Shown piece by piece: positions 36,253 through 45,200 of a DNA stretch of 49,421 bases. Location of the stretch: contig CANQTM010000009.1 of NCBI GenBank assembly GCA_947626825.1, positions 1 through 49,421 of the forward strand, given 5' to 3'. The translations under genes and the position numbers were made by a program. The notes beneath the pieces were generated by a model. It saw only the letters and a program-made list of their open reading frames with translations, searched no databases and was not told where the DNA came from. The DNA is from an uncultured Bacilli bacterium. GTDB lineage: Bacteria; Bacillota_I; Bacilli_A; RFN20; CAG-631. Every line of letters starts with the position of its first letter. The first letter of the stretch is position 1.

Positions 36253-36818
36253 TGAAAACTATAGAAGAAATGGAAATCTTTGCTAAAGAAAATTTTATTC
36301 CTATTGCCCGTAAAGATTTTATTACTTTTTTAAAAGATTTAATAATTAAAAGAAAGTATCACAATATTTTAGAAATTGGTAGCGCTATTGGATATACTGC
36401 TATTAGTTTAGCGTTGCTTGATGATGTTTATGTTACAACAATTGAACATGATTTACAAAGATATCAACAATGCATGGTAAATATTACTGATTTTTCATTA
36501 AATAGTAAAATAAATGCTATTTATGATGATGCTTTAAAAGTGTCTCTTTCATCAAAATATGATGTTATTTTTATTGATGCTGCTAAAGCAAAAAATATAC
36601 TATTTTTCGAAAAATTTCAAAACAATTTAGAAGATAATGGTGTCATTATTATCGATAATATGAATTTAAATGATTTTAAAAAGGTGGCTTCATTAAAAAA
36701 AATTGCATTTTATGAAAATAAAATTTTTGAATTAAAAGAATATCTTAATAATTTAAAAAAATTCAAAGTATCATATCTTGATATTGGTGATGGTATTGCT
36801 TTTATAGAAAAGGTTTAG
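36252..36818 (+). CDS. SAM-dependent O-methyltransferase (TrmR-like)
   Basis: 188 aa. The Rossmann SAM motif ILEIGSAIGYTA is at 39-50, FIDAAKAKN near 113 supplies the metal Asp, and IIIDN near 134 follows, as in class I COMT-like enzymes. Bacillus TrmR (YrrM), of this type, methylates 5-hydroxyuridine in the tRNA wobble position, and that is the best guess. Overlaps the guanylate kinase-like gene by one base and lies four bases before the helicase gene. Confidence 0.85.
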   Translation: MKTIEEMEIFAKENFIPIARKDFITFLKDLIIKRKYHNILEIGSAIGYTAISLALLDDVYVTTIEHDLQRYQQCMVNITDFSLNSKINAIYDDALKVSLSSKYDVIFIDAAKAKNILFFEKFQNNLEDNGVIIIDNMNLNDFKKVASLKKIAFYENKIFELKEYLNNLKKFKVSYLDIGDGIAFIEKV

Positions 36819-36822
36819 AATT

Positions 36823-39441
36823 ATGACTTTTGATGATACTGTCAAATTTTATGGAACTTATCGTCCATATCAACAAAGAGTTTTAGATAATCTTGAAACA
36901 TTTTTAGATAATGAAAAAATTCATGTCGTTGCTGCTCCTGGAAGTGGCAAAACAATTTTAGGTTTAGAACTTATAAAAAGACTTGATCAACCAAGCCTTA
37001 TTTTAAATCCAAGCATTGCTATTAGAGAACAATGGATTAGCCGATTTGTTAATAATTTTTTAGAAAATAAAGATGATGCTAATAAATGGATATCAAATAA
37101 TTTATATGACAAAAAACCAATAATTTCTATAACTTATCAAGCTTTATATTTTGCATATCAAAAAGAAAAAAATGTCGAAAGTGATGAGTTTTATAATGAA
37201 GAAGTCGATTATAGTAATTTTGATTTATTATCTATTTTAAAAGAATATAATATTAAAACCATTTGTTTAGATGAATGCCATCATTTGAAAGCCGAATGGT
37301 GGAAAATTATCGAAAATATTGTTAAGCAAATATCTGATTGTAAAATTATTGCTTTAACGGCAACGCCACCATATGAATCTTCAAATCAAGAATGGCAAAG
37401 ATATATTGATTTATGTGGTCCAATTGATGAAGAAATTTTTGTTCCAGAATTAATTAAAGACAAAAATCTATGTCCACATCAAGACTATATATATTTTTCT
37501 TTTCCTACTGAAAATGAAGAAAAAGAAATAATGAATATATATGCAAAAGCTTTAAAAATATATAATAAATATAAAAATGACAATGAATTATTAAATGTCA
37601 TTATAGAAAATAAAATATATCAAGATGTTAATAAATTTAAAAAATTATATTATGAAAATACAAAATATTATCAAGCATTGATTACATTTTTATTGGAAAA
37701 TAATATAGTTGTTCCTTTAAAAATAAAATTAATGATAAATAAAAAGAAATTTGATATAAATGATTTTGAAATTTTATTAGAAAATGTTTTGTTTAATGAT
37801 TCTCAATCATACCAACAAGTTAATAAATTAAATTCAATAAAAAAAGAATTAGTTGCTTTAAAATTGATTTATAATCACAAAGTACATTTAGTAAATAATG
37901 AAAGAATCGATAAAAAAGTTACTTTTTCTTTATCAAAATTAGAATCTATAAAAAATATTATTAATTTTGAATTTAAAAATTTAAATGCTGATTTAAGATG
38001 TTTAGTTTTGACTGATTATGTCAAATCAAAATATAAAAAGGAAATCGGAAATGATTTTAAAGATATTGATTCTTTTGGTTCAATACCTATTTTTGAATAT
38101 TTAAGAAGAAATAATTTATCTAATATTTCTATTGGTTGTATTTCTGGAATGATCACTATTTTACCAATTTCTTGTCTAGATTATTTAGATAATACTTTTT
38201 CATATGAAATTCTTAATGATCATAATTATGTTGAAGTAATTGTAAATTATTCGCAAAGAAAACAAATTATTGAATTAGTAACTAAAATGTTTGAAAAAGG
38301 GTTATTTAAAGTTTTGATTGCCACAAAATCATTACTAGGAGAAGGTTGGGATTCTCCATGTATTAATACTTTGATTATGGCAAGTTTTGTTGGAAGTTAT
38401 GTTTTGTCTAATCAAATGAGAGGACGAGCAATTCGTTTTTATAATCAAAATGTAAATAAAAAAGCTAATGTTTGGCATTTGGCTTGTTTAAATCCATATG
38501 ATTATCATTTATCATATGATTTTTATAATTTGGAAAAAAGATTTTCATCTTTTGTTGGTATTAACATTCAAAATCATACTATTGAAAATGGTTTAGAAAG
38601 ATTAGGAATAAATAATATTCCATATAGTCGTTTTGAGGTAAATGAACTTAATCAGAAAACAATGGCCCAAGCAAAAGATCGAGAACAAATGTCTAATGTT
38701 TGGAATCAATGTATTCAAAACGCTAAAGATGTTTCAATATTGACTAAAGTAACAACTATTTCCAAAAAACGTTTGAATTATGATTTGTCGTTTTTTAATA
38801 GCTTTTTTTCTTTTTTATTAAGCTTTGCCTTATTATTTGTTGATTATGATCTTTTTTTAACATTTAAGAATTTACATTTATCTTTAGTGTGGAATTTAAT
38901 TATAACAATTATCATTGCAATTTTTTGTTTAACATCATTTATTATTAATCTTATTAAAATAATTTTCCTGTCAACGCCAAAAAGAAAATTAAAATTTATA
39001 TCTAAAGCAACTTTAAAGGCTTTATATAAAACAAATAATTTTAATTCCTTAAATATTAAAATTGTTGTTAAAAAATTAGATAAAAATAATTTAAATATTT
39101 ATCTTGAAAATGCTAAAACATATGAACAAAATGTTTTTTCCAATTGTTTATGTCAAATTTTTGCTAAAGTTGACGAACCAAGATATTTGTTAGCTAAGCC
39201 TAAATTATTATTTGCTACTGAATTTTATATTGTACCTGATATATTTAAGAAAAATAGAAATATGGTTAAAATTTTTGCCAAAGAAATGTCAAAAATAATG
39301 GGTGGATTTGCTATTATTTTTGCTAAAAATAATGATGGTAAAAACATAGTTTTAAGAGCTAAAAAAATATATAATCTCAAATATTCAAATACAATTATTA
39401 AAACTAAAAATATTTTATTAGAAAAAAATGACAATAATTAA
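36823..39441 (+). CDS. SF2 helicase with internal membrane hairpin
   Basis: 872 aa. The N-terminal half is a superfamily 2 helicase: Q-like RPYQQRV (14-20), Walker A APGSGKT (38-44), DECH (149-152), TATPP (178-182). The second lobe has the LLGEGWDSP motif (about 507) and the arginine finger region QMRGRAIR (about 530). After a linker, two hydrophobic segments (about 657-675 and 690-715) form a hairpin, and about 155 further residues, mixed alpha/beta, make an unknown cytoplasmic domain. A helicase pinned to the membrane is unusual. No nuclease motif is evident. Last gene of the gmk-like > trmR-like > helicase group; its stop overlaps the convergent kinase gene by four bases. Confidence 0.85.
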   Translation: MTFDDTVKFYGTYRPYQQRVLDNLETFLDNEKIHVVAAPGSGKTILGLELIKRLDQPSLILNPSIAIREQWISRFVNNFLENKDDANKWISNNLYDKKPIISITYQALYFAYQKEKNVESDEFYNEEVDYSNFDLLSILKEYNIKTICLDECHHLKAEWWKIIENIVKQISDCKIIALTATPPYESSNQEWQRYIDLCGPIDEEIFVPELIKDKNLCPHQDYIYFSFPTENEEKEIMNIYAKALKIYNKYKNDNELLNVIIENKIYQDVNKFKKLYYENTKYYQALITFLLENNIVVPLKIKLMINKKKFDINDFEILLENVLFNDSQSYQQVNKLNSIKKELVALKLIYNHKVHLVNNERIDKKVTFSLSKLESIKNIINFEFKNLNADLRCLVLTDYVKSKYKKEIGNDFKDIDSFGSIPIFEYLRRNNLSNISIGCISGMITILPISCLDYLDNTFSYEILNDHNYVEVIVNYSQRKQIIELVTKMFEKGLFKVLIATKSLLGEGWDSPCINTLIMASFVGSYVLSNQMRGRAIRFYNQNVNKKANVWHLACLNPYDYHLSYDFYNLEKRFSSFVGINIQNHTIENGLERLGINNIPYSRFEVNELNQKTMAQAKDREQMSNVWNQCIQNAKDVSILTKVTTISKKRLNYDLSFFNSFFSFLLSFALLFVDYDLFLTFKNLHLSLVWNLIITIIIAIFCLTSFIINLIKIIFLSTPKRKLKFISKATLKALYKTNNFNSLNIKIVVKKLDKNNLNIYLENAKTYEQNVFSNCLCQIFAKVDEPRYLLAKPKLLFATEFYIVPDIFKKNRNMVKIFAKEMSKIMGGFAIIFAKNNDGKNIVLRAKKIYNLKYSNTIIKTKNILLEKNDNN

Positions 39442-39914
39442 ATTGTTTCATTATTGTCAATAATAATAATATCTTTAAAAGCTTCTTCTATAGTAGGGGC
39501 AATGATTTTTTTGCCATAACTTCCAATAACGGCAATTGGAAGATATCTTTCATTAACATCTTTATTTCTAATTCTAACTCTTTTAATACATAAACTTGTT
39601 TTAGTATTAAAATAATAAGCAACTTTATCATAAATAGTACAATTTCTATTTGCTAATTCTAAAAAGAATTTATTACGAACAGTAGGCGTAATATTAGTTG
39701 CATCATAAATTAAATCTTGATTGTTTAATAATGCTTTTGCACATAATGAAAATATTTCTGGCCATATTTGACTTTCATTCATTTCAGGATGTTGATTTCT
39801 GACTTCATCTGAAGCGACAACAACAGCATGTGGATATTTTTTTCTTAAAACATTTTTACAATAAGTTGATTTTCCTGATCCAGGAATACCAATTAACATA
39901 TGAATTGTTGCCAT
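39438..39914 (-). CDS. Polynucleotide-kinase-like P-loop protein
   Basis: 158 aa. A P-loop GIPGSGKST (9-17), SDEVR near 40 and a YDATN motif near 70 place it with the kinase half of T4 polynucleotide kinase and related AAA_33 ATPases. There is no phosphatase or ligase domain. Substrate unknown: nucleic acid 5' ends or a small molecule. RBS AAGGAG. It follows the S51-like peptidase gene by four bases, forming a two-gene minus-strand unit. Confidence 0.82.
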   Translation of the reverse strand: MATIHMLIGIPGSGKSTYCKNVLRKKYPHAVVVASDEVRNQHPEMNESQIWPEIFSLCAKALLNNQDLIYDATNITPTVRNKFFLELANRNCTIYDKVAYYFNTKTSLCIKRVRIRNKDVNERYLPIAVIGSYGKKIIAPTIEEAFKDIIIIDNNETI

Positions 39915-39918
39915 ATTT

Positions 39919-40605
39919 TTACTCCTTGTATAGTGGTATTTTTTCTTTTTTATTTTTATTTATTAAATAACCATTAGAATTTTCATTACTTCTAATAATT
40001 CCTTGAATTTGATTATCAATATATACTAAAGCACAATTATCATCTAATGCCAATCCTGATAAATCTTTTTCTTGCACAAAATTATCAAAAGTTTTTCTTT
40101 CTTTTTCATTATAATGTGGACAAAAGCAAAACGGAATAAAATCTAAACATTTTAGATAAGATAGAGGGTTTAAAGGATTAGTACTCCTATTAGCATCAGA
40201 ATAGCCACTTTGAAAATAAATCATTGCACCGGCAGATAATCCTGTTAAAATTATACCATTTTCATATGCATCAAAAAGATATTTATTAACATTATTTCTT
40301 TTAAAAATTCTCATCGTTTTTGATGTGTTGCCACCACCAATATAAATAATATCACTAGTAAATATTTTGCTTTTAATTAAATTGTCATTGGTTGTATTTG
40401 ACAAATATAAAACATCAACAAAACAATTTAAATTTGAATAATAGTCATTAAATTTAGCAATATAAGAAGGATTATCTCCACTAGCAATTGGAATAAATAA
40501 AACTTTTATATTTTTTTTATTAACTAAACTTATAATAAATTTATCAATTGCTAAAGTTGATTTTGTTTCAATATTGCCACCGCCAATAGGAATTATTACT
40601 TTCAT
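39919..40605 (-). CDS. Peptidase E-like (S51) protein
   Basis: 228 aa. The fold is recognised by GGGN near 8-11, IYIGGGNT (87-94) and the nucleophile elbow GLSAGA with Ser124; His164 follows in CPHYNE. This is the S51 peptidase / class I amidotransferase-like family. Peptidase E cuts Asp-X dipeptides and cyanophycinase cuts cyanophycin; the small size and lack of a signal peptide suit a cytoplasmic dipeptidase. First gene of a pair with the P-loop kinase. Confidence 0.88.
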   Translation of the reverse strand: MKVIIPIGGGNIETKSTLAIDKFIISLVNKKNIKVLFIPIASGDNPSYIAKFNDYYSNLNCFVDVLYLSNTTNDNLIKSKIFTSDIIYIGGGNTSKTMRIFKRNNVNKYLFDAYENGIILTGLSAGAMIYFQSGYSDANRSTNPLNPLSYLKCLDFIPFCFCPHYNEKERKTFDNFVQEKDLSGLALDDNCALVYIDNQIQGIIRSNENSNGYLINKNKKEKIPLYKE

Positions 40606-40700
40606 GTCTCTTCACCCTAAATACTTTATAATTTTAACATATTAGATAGTTAATTTATATTCTTTTTTATAAAAAATAACTTTATTCAAATATATTGTCA

Positions 40701-40709
40701 TGATATAAT
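40701..40709 (+). promoter_or_regulatory. Extended -10 promoter of the six-TM / cyclophilin-like pair
   Basis: TGATATAAT: TGn plus consensus -10, 31 bases before the start codon; no clear -35. Confidence 0.55.
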
Positions 40710-40740
40710 TTTTATCGTAAAAGATAGGAATAGTTATATT

Positions 40741-41631
40741 ATGATTAGACAGTCATTAAAAATGTTTTGGAAAAATTTTATTTATGTATTTGTAGCTATG
40801 GGAATTTTTTATTTGTTCCTACTTTTAATAATTTTTGGTTTATTTCATGTTATAAGTAATGCTTTAGCCCAAACTTTAGTTGATTTATCTAAATTAATAA
40901 ATTCTTCAATTGAAAATTCAGCAGCATCAATTAATGATTTTTTAGCTTATGCTTTAGGAAAAATAGATTGGGATGGCGATTTAATAGAAGCTCTTAAGCA
41001 AATTTTAAATAGTGATTGGCTTTTAGAAACATTAAGAGGATTTTTTGAAACATTAAATGCCTCAACAGTTGGCTTTGACGAAGAAATGAAAACTATTGTA
41101 TCAGATTTTTCTTTAGAACTTATTATTGGAATATCTTTTTCAAGTATTATTTTATTTTTTGGAACTTCATTAGCAAGCTTTGCTACAAAATTTTTAATTC
41201 GTAGAAATAATGCCAAAAGGAATCTTAAAAAATTTATTTTAGCTAACACTTTAGTTCCTATATTGCAAGCATTAATATTATATCTATTTTTATTTATTTT
41301 TTCTTGGTTGAAATTATATGGAATTATAGTTAATGTTGCTTTGATTATTTTAGTGGGTTATTTATCTTTGATGGCTTCATGGCTTATATATCATGATAAA
41401 ACTTTAAAACTAAAAGAAGTATTAAATTTTAAAAATGTTTTACAACATTTTGCCATTATTGGTATTATTGTTTTAATTAATATTTCTGTTGGTATTGTAT
41501 TATATTTTATTAATTTTGTATTAGATATTTTATTAATGATTCCTTTAATTATATATTCATTAAGTATTATTAATGTACATACTGATGCTTATGTATGTTC
41601 ATTATTAAAAAATAAAGAAGGTCTAGCATAA
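40741..41631 (+). CDS. Six-TM membrane protein
   Basis: 296 aa, family not recognised. Hydrophobic segments lie near residues 14-38, 130-150, 172-192, 196-216, 238-258 and 262-282. Between the first and second is a hydrophilic, Ser/Asp-rich region of about 90 residues that is probably outside. The layout recalls membrane proteins of the DUF975/YesL kind but no motif proves it. Its stop is followed at once by the ATG of the lipoprotein gene, so the two are one transcript and may work together. Confidence 0.75.
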   Translation: MIRQSLKMFWKNFIYVFVAMGIFYLFLLLIIFGLFHVISNALAQTLVDLSKLINSSIENSAASINDFLAYALGKIDWDGDLIEALKQILNSDWLLETLRGFFETLNASTVGFDEEMKTIVSDFSLELIIGISFSSIILFFGTSLASFATKFLIRRNNAKRNLKKFILANTLVPILQALILYLFLFIFSWLKLYGIIVNVALIILVGYLSLMASWLIYHDKTLKLKEVLNFKNVLQHFAIIGIIVLINISVGIVLYFINFVLDILLMIPLIIYSLSIINVHTDAYVCSLLKNKEGLA

Positions 41632-42072
41632 ATGAAGAAACATATTTTATGGCTATTTTTATCATTTACTATGCTTAGTTGTCAAAATAATAAATTAAGC
41701 ATTAACTCAATTACAAAGGAGAGTACAGAACAAATGAATGATAATATTAGTTTGATATTAAATTCACAAACATATCAAATTAAATTAGAAAATAATGACA
41801 CAGTAAATCAACTAATATCTATGTTGCCATTGACTATAGAAATGAACGAATTAAATGGCAATGAAAAATATTGTTATTTGGATACTACATTAACAGTTAA
41901 TCCAATTAAAATAAAAAACATTACTAAAGGTGATGTAATGATTTATGGAACAAATTGTTTAGTTATTTTTTATAAATCATTTGCAACGCAATATTCTTAT
42001 ACTAAAATAGGACATATAGATAATTTTGTTGAATTAGATAATAGCAATATAAAAGTAACATTTACAAAATAA
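41632..42072 (+). CDS. Cyclophilin-like-fold lipoprotein
   Basis: 146 aa. The N-terminus is a lipoprotein-type signal ending MLSC (Cys17), with a slightly atypical lipobox. The mature part matches the bacterial cyclophilin-like domain (Cyclophil_like): LPLTIEMNELNGNEKYCYL, then GDVMIYGTNCLVIFYKSF and the SYTKIGHID element. These proteins have the cyclophilin barrel but often lack the catalytic Arg, and activity is not established. It is coupled to the six-TM gene (no gap) and is the last gene before the CRISPR locus; its stop codon touches the tracrRNA terminator on the other strand. Confidence 0.85.
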   Translation: MKKHILWLFLSFTMLSCQNNKLSINSITKESTEQMNDNISLILNSQTYQIKLENNDTVNQLISMLPLTIEMNELNGNEKYCYLDTTLTVNPIKIKNITKGDVMIYGTNCLVIFYKSFATQYSYTKIGHIDNFVELDNSNIKVTFTK

Positions 42073-42091
42073 AAAAACATCTTTCGATGTT
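42070..42091 (-). terminator. Terminator of the tracrRNA
   Basis: On the minus strand AACATC, GAAA, GATGTT then seven T: a 6-bp stem with a stable GNRA-type loop and a strong T-run. On the plus strand it may weakly end the lipoprotein transcript. Confidence 0.88.
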
Positions 42092-42166
42092 TAGATGACA
42101 ACAAATTTGTCTGAGATTTAGAATAATCTTTATTTGAACTCGAATGTTAATTAGGTAGTAATTAAC
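42071..42166 (-). ncRNA. tracrRNA of the type II-A system
   Basis: About 96 nt, read on the minus strand. Its 5' part is the anti-repeat: UUAAUUACUACC, UAAUUAACAU and the lower-stem UUCAAAU, which pair with the CRISPR repeat as an upper stem (with one bulged U on the repeat side), an internal bulge and a six-pair lower stem against GUUUGA. Then come a nexus hairpin (AGATT, ATTCTA, AATCT; 42114-42129), a second hairpin (GACAA, ATTTG, TTGTC; 42097-42111) and the terminator hairpin. This is the expected II-A order. The 5' end is estimated from the promoter. The RNA lets Cas9 and RNase III mature and use crRNAs. Confidence 0.93.
42134..42162 (+). promoter_or_regulatory. Weak candidate promoter of the cas operon
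   Basis: TTGAAC, 17 bases, AGTAAT, each a 4/6 match, predicting a start near 42169. It lies inside the anti-repeat DNA and points away from the tracrRNA promoter. No better plus-strand promoter is visible before cas9. Confidence 0.3.
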
Positions 42167-42172
42167 AATAAC

Positions 42173-42202
42173 ATGATAAACCAAAGAAGGGGGAATTGTC
42201 AA
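42173..42202 (-). promoter_or_regulatory. tracrRNA promoter
   Basis: On the minus strand TTGACA (42197-42202), 18 bases, TATCAT (42173-42178): a perfect -35 and a 5/6 -10. The predicted start near 42166 falls at the first base of the anti-repeat. The -35 covers the gap between the cas9 ribosome site and its ATG. Confidence 0.82.
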
Positions 42203-42203
42203 G

Positions 42204-45200
42204 ATGGAAAAAAAGCAATTATTAGGTTTAGATGTGGGAACAGATTCGGTTGGATGGTGTTTAACAGATGAAAATTATAATGTAATAAAAAGAAGCGGAA
42301 AATCTCTTTGGGGTGTTCGTTTATTTGAAGAAGCGAAAGATTGCAAAGAAAGAAGAAGTTATCGTTGCGGGCGCAGAAGACTTCAAAGACGCAAAGAAAG
42401 AATAATTTTATTGCAATCACTTTTTATTGATGAAATAAATAAGGTTGATAAAAGTTTCTTTCAAAGGTTAGAATTAAGTAAATATCATTTTGAAGATCGT
42501 TCTTCATATTTTGATACGCCTCAAACACTATTTATTGATAAAGATTTTAATGATAAAAAATATTATCATGAATATCCAACAATTTATCATTTAAGAAAGC
42601 ATCTATTAGAAAGCACTCAAAAAGAAGATATTCGTTTAATTTATCTTGCATTACATCATGCTATAAAATATCGTGGTAATTTTTTACTTGCTGGACAAAA
42701 ATTTAATGTTTCTGATGTTAATGATTTAGAAGGATATTTTGCCAAATTAAATGAAATATTAAACGCATTAGCTAAACCTAATATTCCTTTTTCTATTTCT
42801 ATCTACAATGATGCCATTAAACCAATAATTGAAAAAAATTGTACCATCACTATTTTAAAAGAATGCTTAAAAACAAATTTGCCAACAACAGATAAATATA
42901 TAGAAAAAACATTATATAGTTTAATAGCAGGTTCTGAAGTTAATATTAAAGATCTTTATGAACTTGAAGATGGCGATGAAGAAGATTTACCAATTAAAAA
43001 ACTTTCTTTTAATAATCCAGAATTCGATGTTAATTTTGAAACTATCAAAGGAATTTTTCATGATAATAAAGAAGAATATTCAGAAATAATTTTATGCTGC
43101 AAAGGAATTTATAATTTTATTAAATTAGGAAGCATTCTTAAAGGCGAAAAATATATTTCATATGCAATGACAAATAGATATGATAATCATAAAAAACAAT
43201 TAAAAACATTTAAAAAATTTATTAAAGATAATTATGACCATGAAGTATATGATAATATTTTTAGAAAAGTAGGCGATGAAAATAATTATCCAAAATATGT
43301 AGGATTTAATAGAACAAATAATTGCGGTGAAAGATTTGCAAAATGTAATAAAGAAGAATTTTATAAATTTTTAAGAAATAAATTAAATTTAAAAAAAGGT
43401 CAAGAAACAGATAACCCCTATTTAAATGAAATTAATAAACTTATGGAATCAGGAGATTTCTTAGATAAACAAAATTCAACTGATAATGGTATTTTTCCAT
43501 ATCAAATGAATTTAATTGAAATAGAAAAAATCATTGATAATCAATCTTTATATTATCCATTTTTTAATGAAATAAAAGATTCTTTAAGTGTTAAAGACAA
43601 GATAATTGCTATTTTAAAATATCAAATACCTTATTATATTGGACCTTTAGGCAAAGATAGTAAATATGGTTGGGCAGTAAGAAAAGATAATGATTCAAAA
43701 ATATATCCATGGAATTTAGATAAAGTTATTGATTTTGAAAAAACTGCTGAAGTTTTTATTACCAAAAATTTAAATCGTTGTACATATTTAATGGATGAAT
43801 TTTGTTTACCAAAAAATTCTATTCAATATAGCGCTTTTAATTTATTAAATGAATTAAATAAACTTTTTATTAATGGCAGTAATATTACATATGATCAAAA
43901 AATAGATATAATTAATAATCTATTTATTAATTCAAGTAAAAAAGTAAATAAAAAATCTTTACAAGATTATCTTAAATGTAAATATGGTAATGATGCCACT
44001 ATCACCATTTCATTAGATAAAGAATTAGAAGAAGTTAAATCAAATTTAAATTCATATAATACTTTTGTTGGAATTTTTGGCAAAGAATATGTAAATTCAA
44101 ATATTCATTTGATTGATCAAATTATTAGAGATATAACAGTATTTACAGATAAAAAGATTTTGGAAACTAGATTAAAAAAACAATATGGAATTACCGATAA
44201 AGAAATATTGAGAAAAATTCAAACTTTAACTTATTCTGATTATGGTCGTTTATCTGAAAAATTATTAACAGGTTTAAAAACAAAAGTTATTGATTCTAAT
44301 ACAGGTGAAGTGTTTGAAAAAAGTATTTTGAAATTAATGCTTGAAACAAATAAAGTTTTTATGGAAGTAATTAATGATAAAAATTATGATTTTTTAAAGC
44401 AAATTGAAGATGCTTCATTAAAAGAAAATGATGATCAAACAATTGAAGAATATGTTGATAATTTATATGTAAATCCAACAATGAAAAGAGGTATTATTCA
44501 AAGTTATAAAATTATTGAAGAATTAAAGAAAATTACTAATAAACCTATTGATGAATACTATGTTGAAGTTACAAGAAGCAATCAAGCAAAGAAAGAAAGA
44601 AAACTAAGTAGAAGAGAACACTTAATTCAACTTTATAATGAGGTTTTAAGAACTTGCAAAGATGAAATAAATTCTGAATATAAAGATTTTATTAATTCAG
44701 GAATTGAAGATTTAAAGAAAAAATCTGATTCTGAATTAAGAAGTGACAAATTGTATTTATATTATATTCAATTTGGTCGTTGTATGTATTCTAATAAGCC
44801 AATTTCTTTAAAAGATTTATTTAATAGCCATGTATGTGATATTGATCATATTATTCCTCAATCAAAAGTCAAAGATGATAGCCTTGAAAATAGAGTTCTT
44901 GTTTTGCTTGAATATAATCGTCGTAAAACAGATGAATTTCCTATTCCACAAAACATTTTATTTGATGGGCATAAGGCCTTTTATGGTATGTTAAAAAAGA
45001 ATTCTTTTATTGGTGAAAAGAAATACCATAATTTATTAAGAAAAGATGATTTGTCTGATGCTGAATTAAGTCAATTTATTAATAGACAATTAGTTTCAAC
45101 AAATCAATCAGTTATAGGTTTAATTGATGTTATTAAACATTTTGAAAAAGTAGATGATACTAAAGTTATTTTTTCAAAAGCCGAAAATGTTAGTGATTAT

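Noticed and set aside
42141-42166. A stray degenerate CRISPR repeat before cas9
   Set aside because: The repeat-like bases lie directly behind a good minus-strand promoter and are followed by a nexus, hairpins and a terminator, so they are the tracrRNA anti-repeat.
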